A stretch of DNA of 64,000 bases from Nemophila menziesii (lineage: Eukaryota > Streptophyta > Magnoliopsida > Boraginales > Hydrophyllaceae), in NCBI GenBank assembly GCA_029959085.1, contig JARWIR010000018.1:15809001-15873000 (forward strand), read 5' to 3'. The notes beneath the pieces were generated by a model. That model made no database searches, had not been told where the DNA came from, and saw only the letters and a list, made by a program, of their open reading frames with translations. Numbering within the stretch: the first letter of the stretch is position 1; every line of letters starts with the position of its first letter. Below, piece by piece: positions 1-10,920 of the stretch. The position numbers were made by a program, and so were the translations under genes.

Positions 1-332
1 TCGGGGGTCGTTAGGGGGTTCCGAGGGGTTCTGGGAGGGTCTCCAAAGTGCTTTTTGACGGTCCTTATACGAATTTTTGGGCGTTTTTGGGGATATTTGG
101 GGCTTTTCAAGTGGTCTTTTAGGGCCCTTGGGTGCTTTCCGGGGGGTTTTAGCGGTTTCGACGGGTTCTGGGGGGTTATTTCGGGGTTTCTGGGGGTTCT
201 GTTGGGGTTTTTAGGGGTTTTTGGTGCTTTTTATGGGTTTTTTTGGTAGCCTCTTTTGTGTTTTCAAGCGATTTTTCGAACTTTTTTAATCGTCCTTTTT
301 TCGGGTTTTCAGGCCCTCGTCGGGGTTTTTAC

Positions 333-398
333 GGGTTTTTGAGGGGGGTGCCAGGGTTTTCGGGGGTCGTTAGGGGGTTCCGAGGGGTTTTGGGAGGG
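333..398 (+). other. Representative G-quadruplex-type tract 1 of the monomer
   Basis: Eight G-runs of 3, 6, 3, 5, 5, 4, 3 and 3 are separated by loops of 7, 5, 5, 6, 6, 4 and 1 nt. This satisfies the standard G3+N1-7 quadruplex pattern with runs to spare. The same tract occurs, with small variation, in nearly every monomer of the window, on the + strand left of 2149 and on the - strand right of it. Folding is inferred from sequence only. Confidence 0.8.
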
Positions 399-521
399 TC
401 TCCAAAGTGCTTTTTGACGGTCCTTAAACGTATTTTTGGGCGTTTTTGGGGATATTGGGGGCTTTTCAAGGGGTCTTTTAGGCCCCTTGGGTGCTTACCG
501 CGGGGTTTTAGCGGTTTCGAC

Positions 522-576
522 GGGTTCTGGGGGGTTATTTCGGGGTTTCTGGGGGTTCTGTTGGGGGTTTTAGGGG
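522..576 (+). other. Representative G-quadruplex-type tract 2 of the monomer
   Basis: A GGG at 522 is followed by runs of 6, 4, 5, 5 and 4 G with loops of 7, 5, 7 and 5 nt, so the last five runs all reach four or more G. Typical monomers have runs of 6, 4, 5, 4 and 4. The end of the tract resembles T4-5G4 telomere-type DNA. It recurs once per monomer through the array. Some monomers, for example near 10437, have lost the part with the 6-G run but keep four G3+ runs. Confidence 0.8.
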
Positions 577-2086
577 TTTTTGGTGCTTTTTATGGGTCTT
601 TTGGTAGCCTCTTTTGTGTTTTCAAGCGATTTTTCGGACTTTTTTAATCGTCCTTTTTTCGGGTTTTCAGGGTCTCGTCGGGCTTTTTACGGGTTTTTGA
701 GGGGGGTGCCAGGGTTTTCGGGGGTCGTTAGGGGGTTCCGAGGGGTTCTGGGAGGGTCTCCAAAGTGCTTTTTGACGGTCCTTATACGAATTTTTGGGCG
801 TTTTTGGGGATATTGGGGGCTTTTCAAGTGGTCTTTTAGGGCCCTTGGGTGCTTTCCGGGGGGTTTTAGCGGTTTCGACGGGTTCTGGGGGGTTATTTCG
901 GGGTTTCTGGGGGTTCTGTTGGGGTTTTTAGGGGTTTTTGGTGCTTTTTATGGTTCTTTTGGTAGCCTCTTTTGTGTTTTCAAGCGATTTTTTGGACTTT
1001 TTTAATCGTCCTTTTTTCGGGTTTTCAGGGCCTCGTCGGGCTTTTTACGGGTTTTTGAGGGGGGGTGCCAGGGTTTTCGGGGGTCGTTAGGGGGTTCCGA
1101 GGGGTTTTGGGAGGGTCTCCAAAGTGGGCGTTTTTGGGGATATTGGGGGCTTTTCAAGGGGTCTTTTAGGGCCCTTGGGTGCTTTCCGGGGGTTTTTAGC
1201 GGTTTCGACGGGTTCTGGGGGGTTATTTCGGGGTTTCTGGGGCTTCTGTTGGGGTTTTTAGGGGTTTTTGGTGCTTTTTATGGGTTTTTTTGGTAGCCTC
1301 TTTTGTGTTTTCAAGCGATTTTTCGAACTTTTTTAATCGTCCTTTTTTCGGGTTTTCAGGCCCTCGTCGGGGTTTTTACGGGTTTTTGAGGGGGGTGCCA
1401 GGGTTTTCGGGGGTCGTTAGGGGGTTCCGAGGGGTTCTGGGAGGGTCTCCAAAGTGCTTTTTGACGGTCCTTATACGAATTTTTGGGCGTTTTTGGGGAT
1501 ATTGGGGGCTTTTCAAGTGGCCTTTTAGGGCCCTTGGGTGCTTTCCGGGGGGTTTTAGCGGTTTCGACGGGTTCTGGGGGGTTATTTCGGGGTTTCTGGG
1601 GGTTCTGTTGGGGTTTTTAGGGGTTTTTGGTGCTTTTTATGGGTTTTTTTGGTAGCCTCTTTTGTGTTTTCAAGCGATTTTTCGAACTTTTTTAATCGTC
1701 CTTTTTTCGGGTTTTCAGGCCCTCGTCGGGGTTTTTACGGGTTTTTGAGGGGGGTGCCAGGGTTTTCGGGTGTCGTTAGGGGGTTCCGAGGGGTTTTGGG
1801 AGGGTCTCCAAAGTGCTTTTTGACGGTCCTTAAACGTATTTTTGGGCGTTTTTGGGGATATTGGGGGCTTTTCAAGGGGTCTTTTAGGCCCCTTGGGTGC
1901 TTACCGGGGGGTTTTAGCGGTTTCGACGGGTTCTGGGGGGTTATTTCGGGGTTTCTGGGGGTTCTGTTGGGGTTTTTAGGGGTTTTTGGTGCTTTTTATG
2001 GGTCTTTTGGTAGCCTCTTTTGTGTTTTCAAGCGATTTTTCGGACTTTTTTAATCGTCCTTTTTTCGGGTTTTCAGGGTCTCGTCG

Positions 2087-2180
2087 GGCTTTTTACGGGT
2101 TTTTGAGGGGGGTGCCAGGGTTTTCGGGGGTCGTTAGGGGGTTCCGAGACCGACGAGACCCTGAAAACCCGAAAAAAGGA
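2087..2180. other. Inversion (fold-back) junction in the satellite array
   Basis: T/G-strand monomer sequence ends at about 2148 (GTTCCGAG) and A/C-strand sequence begins at about 2150 (CCGACGAGACC). The right arm pairs with the left arm ending near 2087, leaving a spacer of about 60 nt. Both arms carry the same uncommon variants: GAGACCCTG and its complement at 2076-2087, GAGGGCCTG (2486) and its complement (1718), the CCGGTAAGCACCC type (2307) and its complement (1889), GTTCGAAAAATC (2527) and its complement (1678), and ATTCGTATAAGG (2733) and its complement (1470). The right arm also has a 23-bp deletion after GAAAAAAGGA at 2179, absent from the equivalent monomer at 15613. This could be a true rearrangement or a fold-back assembly artefact. 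Confidence 0.85.
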
Positions 2181-5100
2181 GCTTGAAAACACAAAAGAGG
2201 CTACCAAAAGACCCATAAAAAGCACCAAAAACCCCTAAAAACCCCAACAGAACCCCCAGAAACCCCGAAATAACCCCCCAGAACCCGTCGAAACCGCTAA
2301 AACCCCCCGGTAAGCACCCAAGGGGCCTAAAAGACCCCTTGAAAAGCCCCCAATATCCCCAAAAACGCCCAAAAATACGTTTAAGGACCGTCAAAAAGCA
2401 CTTTGGAGACCCTCCCAAAACCCCTCGGAACCCCCTAACGACCCCCGAAAACCCTGGCACCCCCCTCAAAAACCCGTAAAAACCCCGACGAGGGCCTGAA
2501 AACCCGAAAAAAGGACGATTAAAAAAGTTCGAAAAATCGCTTGAAAACACAAAAGAGGCTACCAAAAAACCCATAAAAAGCACCAAAAACCCCTAAAAAC
2601 CCCAACAGAACCCCCAGAAACCCCGAAATAACCCCCCAGAACCCGTCGAAACCGCTAAAACCCCCCGGAAAGCACCCAAGGGCCCTAAAAGACCACTTGA
2701 AAAGCCCCCAATATCCCCAAAAACGCCCAAAAATTCGTATAAGGACCGTCAAAAAGCACTTTGGAGACCCTCCCACAACCCCTCGGAACCCCCTAACGAC
2801 CCCCGAAAACCCTGGCACCCCCCTCAAAAACCCGTAAAAAGCCCGACGAGGCCCTGAAAACCCGAAAAAAGGACGATTAAAAAAGTCCGAAAAATCGCTT
2901 GAAAACACAAAAGAGGCTACCAAAAGACCCATAAAAAGCACCAAAAACCCCTAAAAACTCCAACAGAACCCCCAGAAACCCCGAAATAACCCCCAGAACC
3001 CGTCGAAACGTCTAAAAACCCCCGGAAAGCACCCAAGGGCCCTAAAAGACCTCTTGAAAAGCCCCCAATATCCCCAAAAACGCCCAAAAATACGTTTAAG
3101 GACCGTCAAAAAGCACTTTGGAGACCCTCCCAAAACCCCTCGGAACCCCTTAACGACCCCCGAAAACCCTGGCACCCCCCTCAAAAACCCGTAAAAAGCA
3201 CGACGAGGCCCTGAAAACCCGTAAAAAGGACGATTAAAAAAGTCCGAAAAATCGCTTAAAAACACGAAAGAGGCTACCAAAAGACCCATAAAAAGCACCA
3301 AAAACCCCTAAAAACCCCTAAAAACCCCAACAGAACCCCCAGAAACCCCGAAATAACCCCCCAGAACACGTCGAAACCGCTAAAAACCCCCGGAAAGCAC
3401 CCAAGGTCCCTAAAAGACCCCTTGAAAAGCCCCCAATATCCCCAAAAACGCCCAAAAATACGTTTAAGGACCGTCAAAAAGCACTTTGGAGACCCTCCCA
3501 AAACCCCTCAGAACCCCCTAAAAACCCTGGCACCCACCTCAAAAACCCGTAAAAACCCCGACGAGGCCCTGAAAACCCGAAAAAATGACGATTAAAAAAG
3601 TCCGAAAAATCGCTTGAAAACACAAAAGAGGCTACCAAAAGACCCATAAAAAGCACCAAAAACCCCTAAAAACCCCAACAGAACCCCCAGAAACCCCGAA
3701 ATAACCCCCCAGAACCCGTCGAAACCGCTAAAAACCCCCGGAAAGCAACCAAGGGCCCTAAAAGACCCCTTGAAAAGCCCCCAATATCCCCAAAAACGCC
3801 CAAAAATACGTTTAAGGACCGTCAATAAGCACTTTGGAGACCCTCCCAAAACCCCTCGGAACCTCTTAACGACCCCCGAAAACCCTGGCACCCCCTTCAA
3901 AAACCCGTAAAAACCCAGACGAGGCCCTGAAAACCCGAAAAAAGGACGATTAAAAAAGTCCGAAAAAACGCTTGAAAACACAAAAGATACTACCAAAAGA
4001 CCCATAAAAAGCACCAAAAACCCCTAAAAACCCCAACAGAACCCCCAGAAACCCCGAAATAACCCCCCAACCCGTCGAAACCGCTAAAAACCCCCGGAAA
4101 GCACCCAAGGGCCCTAAAAGACCCCTTGAAAAGCCCCCAATATCCCCAAAAACGCCCAAAAATACGTTTAAGGACCGTCAAAAAGCACTTTGGAGACCCT
4201 CCCAAAACCCCTCGGAAACCCCCTAACGACCCCCGAAAACCCTGGCACCCCCATAAAAAACCCGTAAAAAGCACGACGAGGCCCTGAAAACCCGAAAAAA
4301 GGACGATTAAAAAAGTCCGAAAAATCGCTTGAAAACACAAAAGAGGCTCCCAAAAGACCCATAAAAAGCACCAAAAACCCCTAAAAACCCCAACAGAACC
4401 CCCGGAAACCCCGAAATAACCCCCCAAAACCCGTCGAAACGTCTCAAAACCACCGGAAAGCACCCAAGGGCCCTAAACGACCCCTTGAAAAGCCCCCAAT
4501 ATCCCCAAAAACGCCCAAAAATACGTTTAAGGACCGTCAAAAAGCACTTTGGAGACCCTCCCAAAACCCCTCGGAACCCCCTAACGACCCCCGAAAACCC
4601 TGGCACCCACCTCAAAAACCCGTAAAAAGCACGACGAGGCCCTGAAAACCCGAAAAAAGGACGATTAAAAAAGTCCGAAAAATCGCTTGAAAACACAAAA
4701 GAGGCTACCAAAAGACCCATAAAAAGCACCAAAAACCCCTAAAAACCCCAACAGAACCCCCCAGAAACCCCGAAATAACCCCCCAGAACCCGTCGAAACC
4801 GCTAAAACCCCCCGGAAAGCACCCAAGGGCCCTAAAAGACCCCTTGAAAAGCCCCCAATATCCCCAAAAACGCCCAAAAATACGTTTGAGGACCGTCAAT
4901 AAGCACTTTGGAGACCCTCCCAAAACCCCTCGGAACCTCCTAACGACCCCCGAAAACCCTGGCACCCCCTTCAAAAACCTGTAAAAACCCCGACGAGGCC
5001 CTGAAAACCCGAAAAAAGGAGATTAAAAAAGTCCGAAAAATCGCTTGAAAACACAAAAGATGCTACTAAAAGACCGATAAAAAGCACCAAAAACCCCTAA

Positions 5101-8100
5101 AAACCCCCAACAGAACCCCCAGAAACCCCGAAATAACCCCCCAGAACCCGTCGAAACCGCTAAAAACCCCCAGAAAGCACCCAAGGGCCTTAAAAGACCC
5201 CTTGAAAAGCCCCTAATATCCCCAAAAACGCCCAAAAATACGTTTAAGGACCGTCAAAAAGCACTTTGGAGACTCTCCCAAAACCCCTCGGAAACCCCCT
5301 AACGACCCCCGAAAACCCTGGCACCCCCATAAAAAACCCGTAAAAAGCACGACGAGGCCCTGAAAACCCGAAAAAAGGACGATTAAAAAAGTACGAAAAA
5401 TCGCTTGAAAACACAAGAGGCTCCCAAAAGACCCATAAAAAGCACCAAAACCCCCTAAAAACCCCAACAGAACCCCCAGAAACCCCGAAATAACCCCCCA
5501 AAACCCGTCGAAACGTCTCAAAACCCCCGGAAAGCACCCAAGGGCCCTAAAATACCCCTTGAAAAGCCCCCAATATCCCCAAAAACGCCCAAAAATACGT
5601 TTAAGGACCGTCAAAAAGCACTTTGGAGACCCTCCCAAAACCCCTCGGAACCCCCTAACGACCCCCGAAAACCCTGGCACCCTCCTCAAAAACCCGTAAA
5701 AAGCACGACGAGGCCCTGAAAACCCGAAAAAAGGACGATTAAAAAAGTCCGAAAAATCGCTTGAAAACACAAAAGAGGCTCCCAAAAGACCCATAAAAAG
5801 CACCAAAAACCCCTAAAAACCCCAACAGAAACCCCGAAATAACCCCCCAGAACCCGTCGAAACCGCTAAAAACCCCCGGAAAGCACCCAAGTGCCCTAAA
5901 AGACCCCTTGAAAAGCCCCCAATATCCCCAAAAACGCCCAAAAATACGTTTAAGGACCGTCAAAAAGCACTTTGGAGACCCTCCCAGAACCCCTCGGAAC
6001 CCCCTAACGACCCCCGAAAACCCTGGCACTCCCCTCAAAAACCCGTAAAAAGCACGACGAGGCCCTGAAAACCCGAAAAAAGGACGATTAAAAAAGTCCG
6101 AAAAATCGCTTGAAAACACAAAAGAGGCTACCAAAAGACCCATAAAAAGCACCAAAAACCCCTAAAAACCCCAACAGAACCCCCAGAAACCCCGAAATAA
6201 CCCCCCAGAACCCGTCGAAACGTTTAAAAACCCCCAGAAAGCACCCAAGGGCCCTAAAAGACCCCTTGAAAAGCCCCTAATATCCCCAAAAACGCCCAAA
6301 AATACGTTTAAGGACCGTCAAAAAGCACTTTGGAGACCCTCCCAAAACCCCTCGGAACCCCCTAACGACCCCCGACAACCCTGGCACCCCCCTCAAAAAC
6401 CCGTAAAAAGCACGACGAGGCCCTGAAAACCCGAAAAAATGACGATTTAAAAAGTCCGAAAAATCGCTTGAAAACACAAAAGAGGCTACCAAAAGACCCA
6501 TAAAAAGCACCAAAAACCCCTAAAAACCCCCAACAGAACCCCCAGAAACCCCGAAATAACCCCCCAGAACCCGTCGAAACCGCTAAAAACCCCCGGAAAG
6601 CACCCAAGGGCCCTAAAAGACCCCTTGAAAAGCCCCCAATATCCCCAAAAACGCCCAAAAATACGTTTAAGGACCGTCAAAAAGCACTTTGGATACCCTC
6701 CCAAAACCCCTCGGAACCCCCTAACGACCCCCGAAAACCCTGGCACCCCCCTCAAAAACCCGTAAAAAGCACGACGAGGCCCTGAAAACCCGAAAAAAGG
6801 ACGATTAAAAAAGTCCGAAAAATCGCTTGAAAACACAAAAGAGGCTACCAAAAGACCCATAAAAAGCACCAAAAACCCCTAAAAACCCCAACAGAACCCC
6901 CAGAAACCCCGAAATAACCCCCCAGAACCCGTCGAAACAGCTAAAAACCCCCGGAAAGCACCCAAGGGCCCTAAAAGACCACTTGAAAAGCCCCCAATAT
7001 CCCCAAAAACGCCCAAAAATACGTTTAAGGACCGTCAAAAAGCACTTTGGAGACCCTCCCAAAACCCCTCGGAACCCCCTAACGACCCCCGAAAACCCTG
7101 GCACCCCCCTCAAAAACCCGTAAAAAGCACGACGAGGCCCTGAAAACCCGAAAAAAGGACGATTAAAAAAGTCCGAAAAATCGCTTGAAAACACAAAAGA
7201 GGCTACCAAAAGACCCATAAAAAGCACCAAAAACCCCTAAAAACCCCAACAGAACCCCCAGAAACCCCAGAATCCCCGAAATAACCACCCAGAACCCATC
7301 GAAACGTCTAAAAACCCCCGGAAAGCACCCAAGGCCCTAAAAGACCCCTTGAAAAGCCCCCAATATCCCCAAAAACGCCCAAAAATACGTTTAAGGACCG
7401 TCAAAAAGCACTTTGGAGACCCTCCCAAAACCCCTCAGAACCCCCCTCAAAAACCCGTAAAAACCCCGACGAAGCCCTGAAAACCCGAAAAAAGGACGAT
7501 TAAAAAAGTCCGAAAAATCGCTTGAAAACACAAAAGAGGCTACCAAAAGACCCATAAAAAGCACCAAAAACCCCTAAAAACCCCAACAGAACCCCCAGAA
7601 ACCCCGAAATAACCCCCCCAGAACCCGTCGAAACCGCTAAAAACCCCCGGAAAGCACCCAAGGGCCCTAAAAGACCCCTTGAAAAGCCCCCAATATCCCC
7701 AAAAACGCCCAAAAATACGTTTAAGGAGCGTCAAAAAGCACTTTGGAGACCCTCCCAAAACCCCTCGGAACCCCCTAACGACCCCCAAAAACCATGGCAC
7801 CCCCCTCAAAAACCCGTAAAAACCCCGACGAGGCCCTGAAAACCTGAAAAAAGGACGATTAAAAAAGTCCGAAAAATCGATTGAAAACACAAAAGAGGCT
7901 CCCAAAAGACCCATAAAAAGCATCAAAAACCCCTAAAAACCCCAACAGAACCCCCAGAAACCCCGAAATAACCCCCCAGAACCCGTCGAAACCGCTAAAA
8001 ACCCCCGGAAAGCACCCAAGAGCCCTAAAAGACCCCTTGAAAAGCCCCCAATATCCCCAAAAACGCCCAAAAATACGTTTAAGGACCGTCAAAAAGCACT

Positions 8101-10920
8101 TTGGAGACCCTCCCCTAACGACCCCCGAAAACCCTGGCACCCCCCTCAAAAACCCGTAAAAACCCCGACGAGGCCCTGAAAACCCGAAAAAAGGACGATT
8201 AAAAAAGTCCGAAAAATCGCTTGAAAACACAAAAGAGGCTACCAAAAGACCCATAAAAAGCACCAAAAACCCCTAAAAACCCCAACAGAACCCCCAGAAA
8301 CCCCGAAATAACCCCCCAGAACCCGTCGAAACCGCTAAAAACCCCCGGAAAGCACCCAAGGGCCCTAAAAGACCCCTTGAAAAGCCCCCAATATCCCCAA
8401 AAACGCCCAAAAATACGTTTAAGGACCGTCAAAAAGCACTTTGGAGACCCTCCCAAAACCCCTCGGAACCCCCTAACGACCCCCGAAAACCCTGGCACCC
8501 CCCTCAAAAACCCGTAAAAACCCCGACGAGGCCCTGAAAACCCGAAAAAAGGACGATTAAAAAAGTCTGAAAAATCGCTTGAAAACACAAAAGAGGCTCC
8601 CAAAAGACCCATAAAAAGCACCAAAAACCCCTAAAAACCCCAACAGAACCCCCTGAAACCCCGAAATAACCCCCCAGAACCCGTCGAAACCGCTAAAACC
8701 CCCCGGAAAGCACCCAAGGGCCCTAAAAGACCCCTTGAAAAGCCCCCAATATCCCCAAAAACACCCAAAAATACGTTTAAGGACCGTCAAAAAGCACTTT
8801 GGAGACCCTCCCAGAACCCCTCGGAACCCCCTAACGACCCCCGAAAACCCTGGCACCCCCCTCAAAAACCCGTAAAAAGCCCGACGAGGCCCTGAAAACC
8901 CGAAAAAAGGACGATTAAAAAAGTCCGAAAAATCGCTTGAAAACACAAAAGAGGCTCCCAAAAGACCCATAAAAAGCACCAAAAACCCCTAAAAACCCCA
9001 ACAGAACCCCCAGAAACCCCGAAATAACCCCCCAGAACCCGTCGAAACCGCTAAAAACCTTCGGAAAGCACCCAAGGGCCCTAAAAGACCCCTTGAAAAG
9101 CTCCCAATATCCCCAAAAACGCCCAAAAATACGTTTAAGGACCGTCAAAAAGCACTTTGGAGACCCTCCCAAAACCCCTCGGAACCCCCTAACGACCCCC
9201 GAAAACCCTGGCACCCCCCTCAAAAACCCGTAAAAACCCCGACGAGGCCCTGAAAACCCGAAAAAAGGACGATTAAAAAATTCCGAAAAATCGCTTGAAA
9301 ACACAAAAGAGACTACCAAAAGACCCATAAAAAGCACCAAAAACCCCTAAAAACCCCAACTGAACCCCCAGAAACCCCGAAATAACCCCCCAGAACCCTC
9401 GAAACGTCTAAAAACCCCCGGAAAGCACCCAAGGGCCATAAAAGACCCCTTGAAAAGCCCCCAATATCCCCAAAAACGCCCAACAATACGTTTAAGGACC
9501 GTCAAAAAGCACTTTGGAGACCCTCCCAAAACACCTCGGAACCCCCTAACGACCCCCGAAATCCCTGGCACCCCCCTCAAAAACCCGTAAAAAGCACGAC
9601 GAGGCCCTGAAAACTCGAAAAAAGGACGATTAAAAAAGTCCGAAAAATCGCTTGAAAACACAAAAGAGGCTCCCAAAAGACCCATAAAAAGCACCAAAAA
9701 CCCCTAAAAACCCCAACAGAACCCCCAGAAACCCCGAAATAACCCCCCAGAACCCTCGAAACGTCAAAAAACCCCCGAAAAGCACCGAAGGGCCATAAAA
9801 GACCCCTTGAAAAGCCCCCAATATCCCCAAAAACGCCCAAAAATACGTTTAAGGACCGTCAAAAAACACTTTGGAGACCCTCCCAAAACCCCTCGGAACC
9901 CCCTAACGACCCCCGAAAACCCTGGCACCCCCCTCAAAAACCCGTAAGAACCCCGACGAGGCCCTGAAAACCCGAAAAAGGACGATTAAAAAAGTCCGAA
10001 AAATCGCTTGAAAACACAAAAGAGGCTACCAAAAGACCCATAAAAAGCACCAAAAACCCCAACAGAACCCCCAGAAACCCCAGAAACCCCGAAATAACCC
10101 CCCAGAACCCGTCGAAACCGCTAAAAACCCCTGGAAAGCACCCAAGGGCCCTAAAAGACCCCTTGAAAAACCCCCGATATCCCCAAAAACGCCCAAAAAT
10201 ACGTTTAAGGACCGTCAAAAAGCACTTTGGAGACCCTCCCAAAACCCCTCGGAACCCCCTAACGACCCCCGAAAACCCTGGCACCCCCCTCAAAAACCCG
10301 TAAAAACCCCGACGAGGCCCTGAAAACCCGAAAAAAGGACGATTAAAAAAGTCCGAAAAATCGCTTGAAAACACAAAAGAGGCTACGAAAAGACCCATAA
10401 AAAGCACCAAAAACCCCTAAAAACCCCCAACAGAACCCCCAGAACCCGTCGAAACCGCTAAAACCCCCGGAAAGCACCCAAGGGCCCTAAAAGACCCCTT
10501 GAAAAGCCCCCAATATCCCCAAAAACACCCAAAAATACGTTTAAGGACCGTCAAAAAGCACTTTGGAGACCCTCCCAGAACCCCTCGGAACCCCCTAACG
10601 ACCCCCGAAAACCCTGGCACCCCCCTCAAAAACCCGTAAAAAGCCCGACGAGGCCCTGAAAACCCGAAAAAAATGACGATTAAAAAAGTCCGAAAAATCG
10701 CTTGAAAACACAAAAGAGACTCCCAAAAGACCCATAAAAAGCACCAAAAACCCCTAAAAACCCCAACAGAACCCCCAGAAACCCCGAAATAACCCCCCAG
10801 AACCCGTCGAAACGTCTAAAAACCCCCGGAAAGCACCCAAGGGCCATAAAAGACCCCTTGAAAAGCCCCCAATATCCCCAAAAACGCCCAAAAATACGTT
10901 TAAGGACCGTCAAAAAGCAC
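2151..10920 (-). repeat. Higher-order block P, copy I (8.8 kb)
   Basis: This is a run of about 24-25 monomers whose individual variants recur in the same order at 15613-24410. The offset grows from 13462 bp at the left edge to 13485 after the 23-bp deletion, 13486-13487 through 3592-7230, 13489 at 7859 and 13490 at 10680. Each step can be traced to a small indel, for example a C lost at about 5019 in this copy and a C-run difference at 7613. Homology breaks at 10918-10950, where the next monomer changes to the CACCTCGG/GAAATCCCTGG type. Confidence 0.9.
8199..8556 (-). repeat. Reference 358-bp satellite monomer
   Basis: This monomer is close to the consensus of the array. On the top strand, landmarks in order are: GTCCGAAAAATCGC, an ACACAAAAGAGGCT block, CCATAAAAAGCACC, alternating A-runs and C-runs (A5 C4 T A5 C4), the CCGAAATAACCCCCC block, GTCGAAACCGC, GGGCCCTAAAAG, CCAATATCCCC, AATACGTTTAAGGACCG, CACTTTGGAGACC, CTCGGAACCCCC, CCCTGGCACC, CCCGACGAGG-type and GGACGATTA. 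It contains about 17 CpG sites and two exact CCCTAAA heptamers. A-runs and C-runs alternate at roughly 9-11 bp, which could favour intrinsic curvature (inference). I see no convincing half-monomer (about 179 bp) dimer structure. Confidence 0.9.

Larger units (their letters stand above)
1..2149 (+). repeat. Satellite array, T/G strand on top (inverted left block)
   Basis: These are tandem monomers of about 358 bp with the T/G-rich strand on the given strand; everything to the right has the opposite orientation. Positions 1-740 match 1407-2146 at an offset of exactly 1406 bp, so this block is a four-monomer higher-order repeat plus about half of a second copy. Diagnostic variants recur in register, for example the CTTACCG variant near 493 and 1889 and the TTATACGAAT variant near 64 and 1470. 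One monomer carries a 29-bp deletion at about 1126, which explains why four monomers total 1406 rather than about 1432 bp. The array runs off the left edge. No coding function is supported: the long open frames are rich in Phe and Gly, mostly lack an ATG, and drop out of frame at each monomer boundary. Confidence 0.95.
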
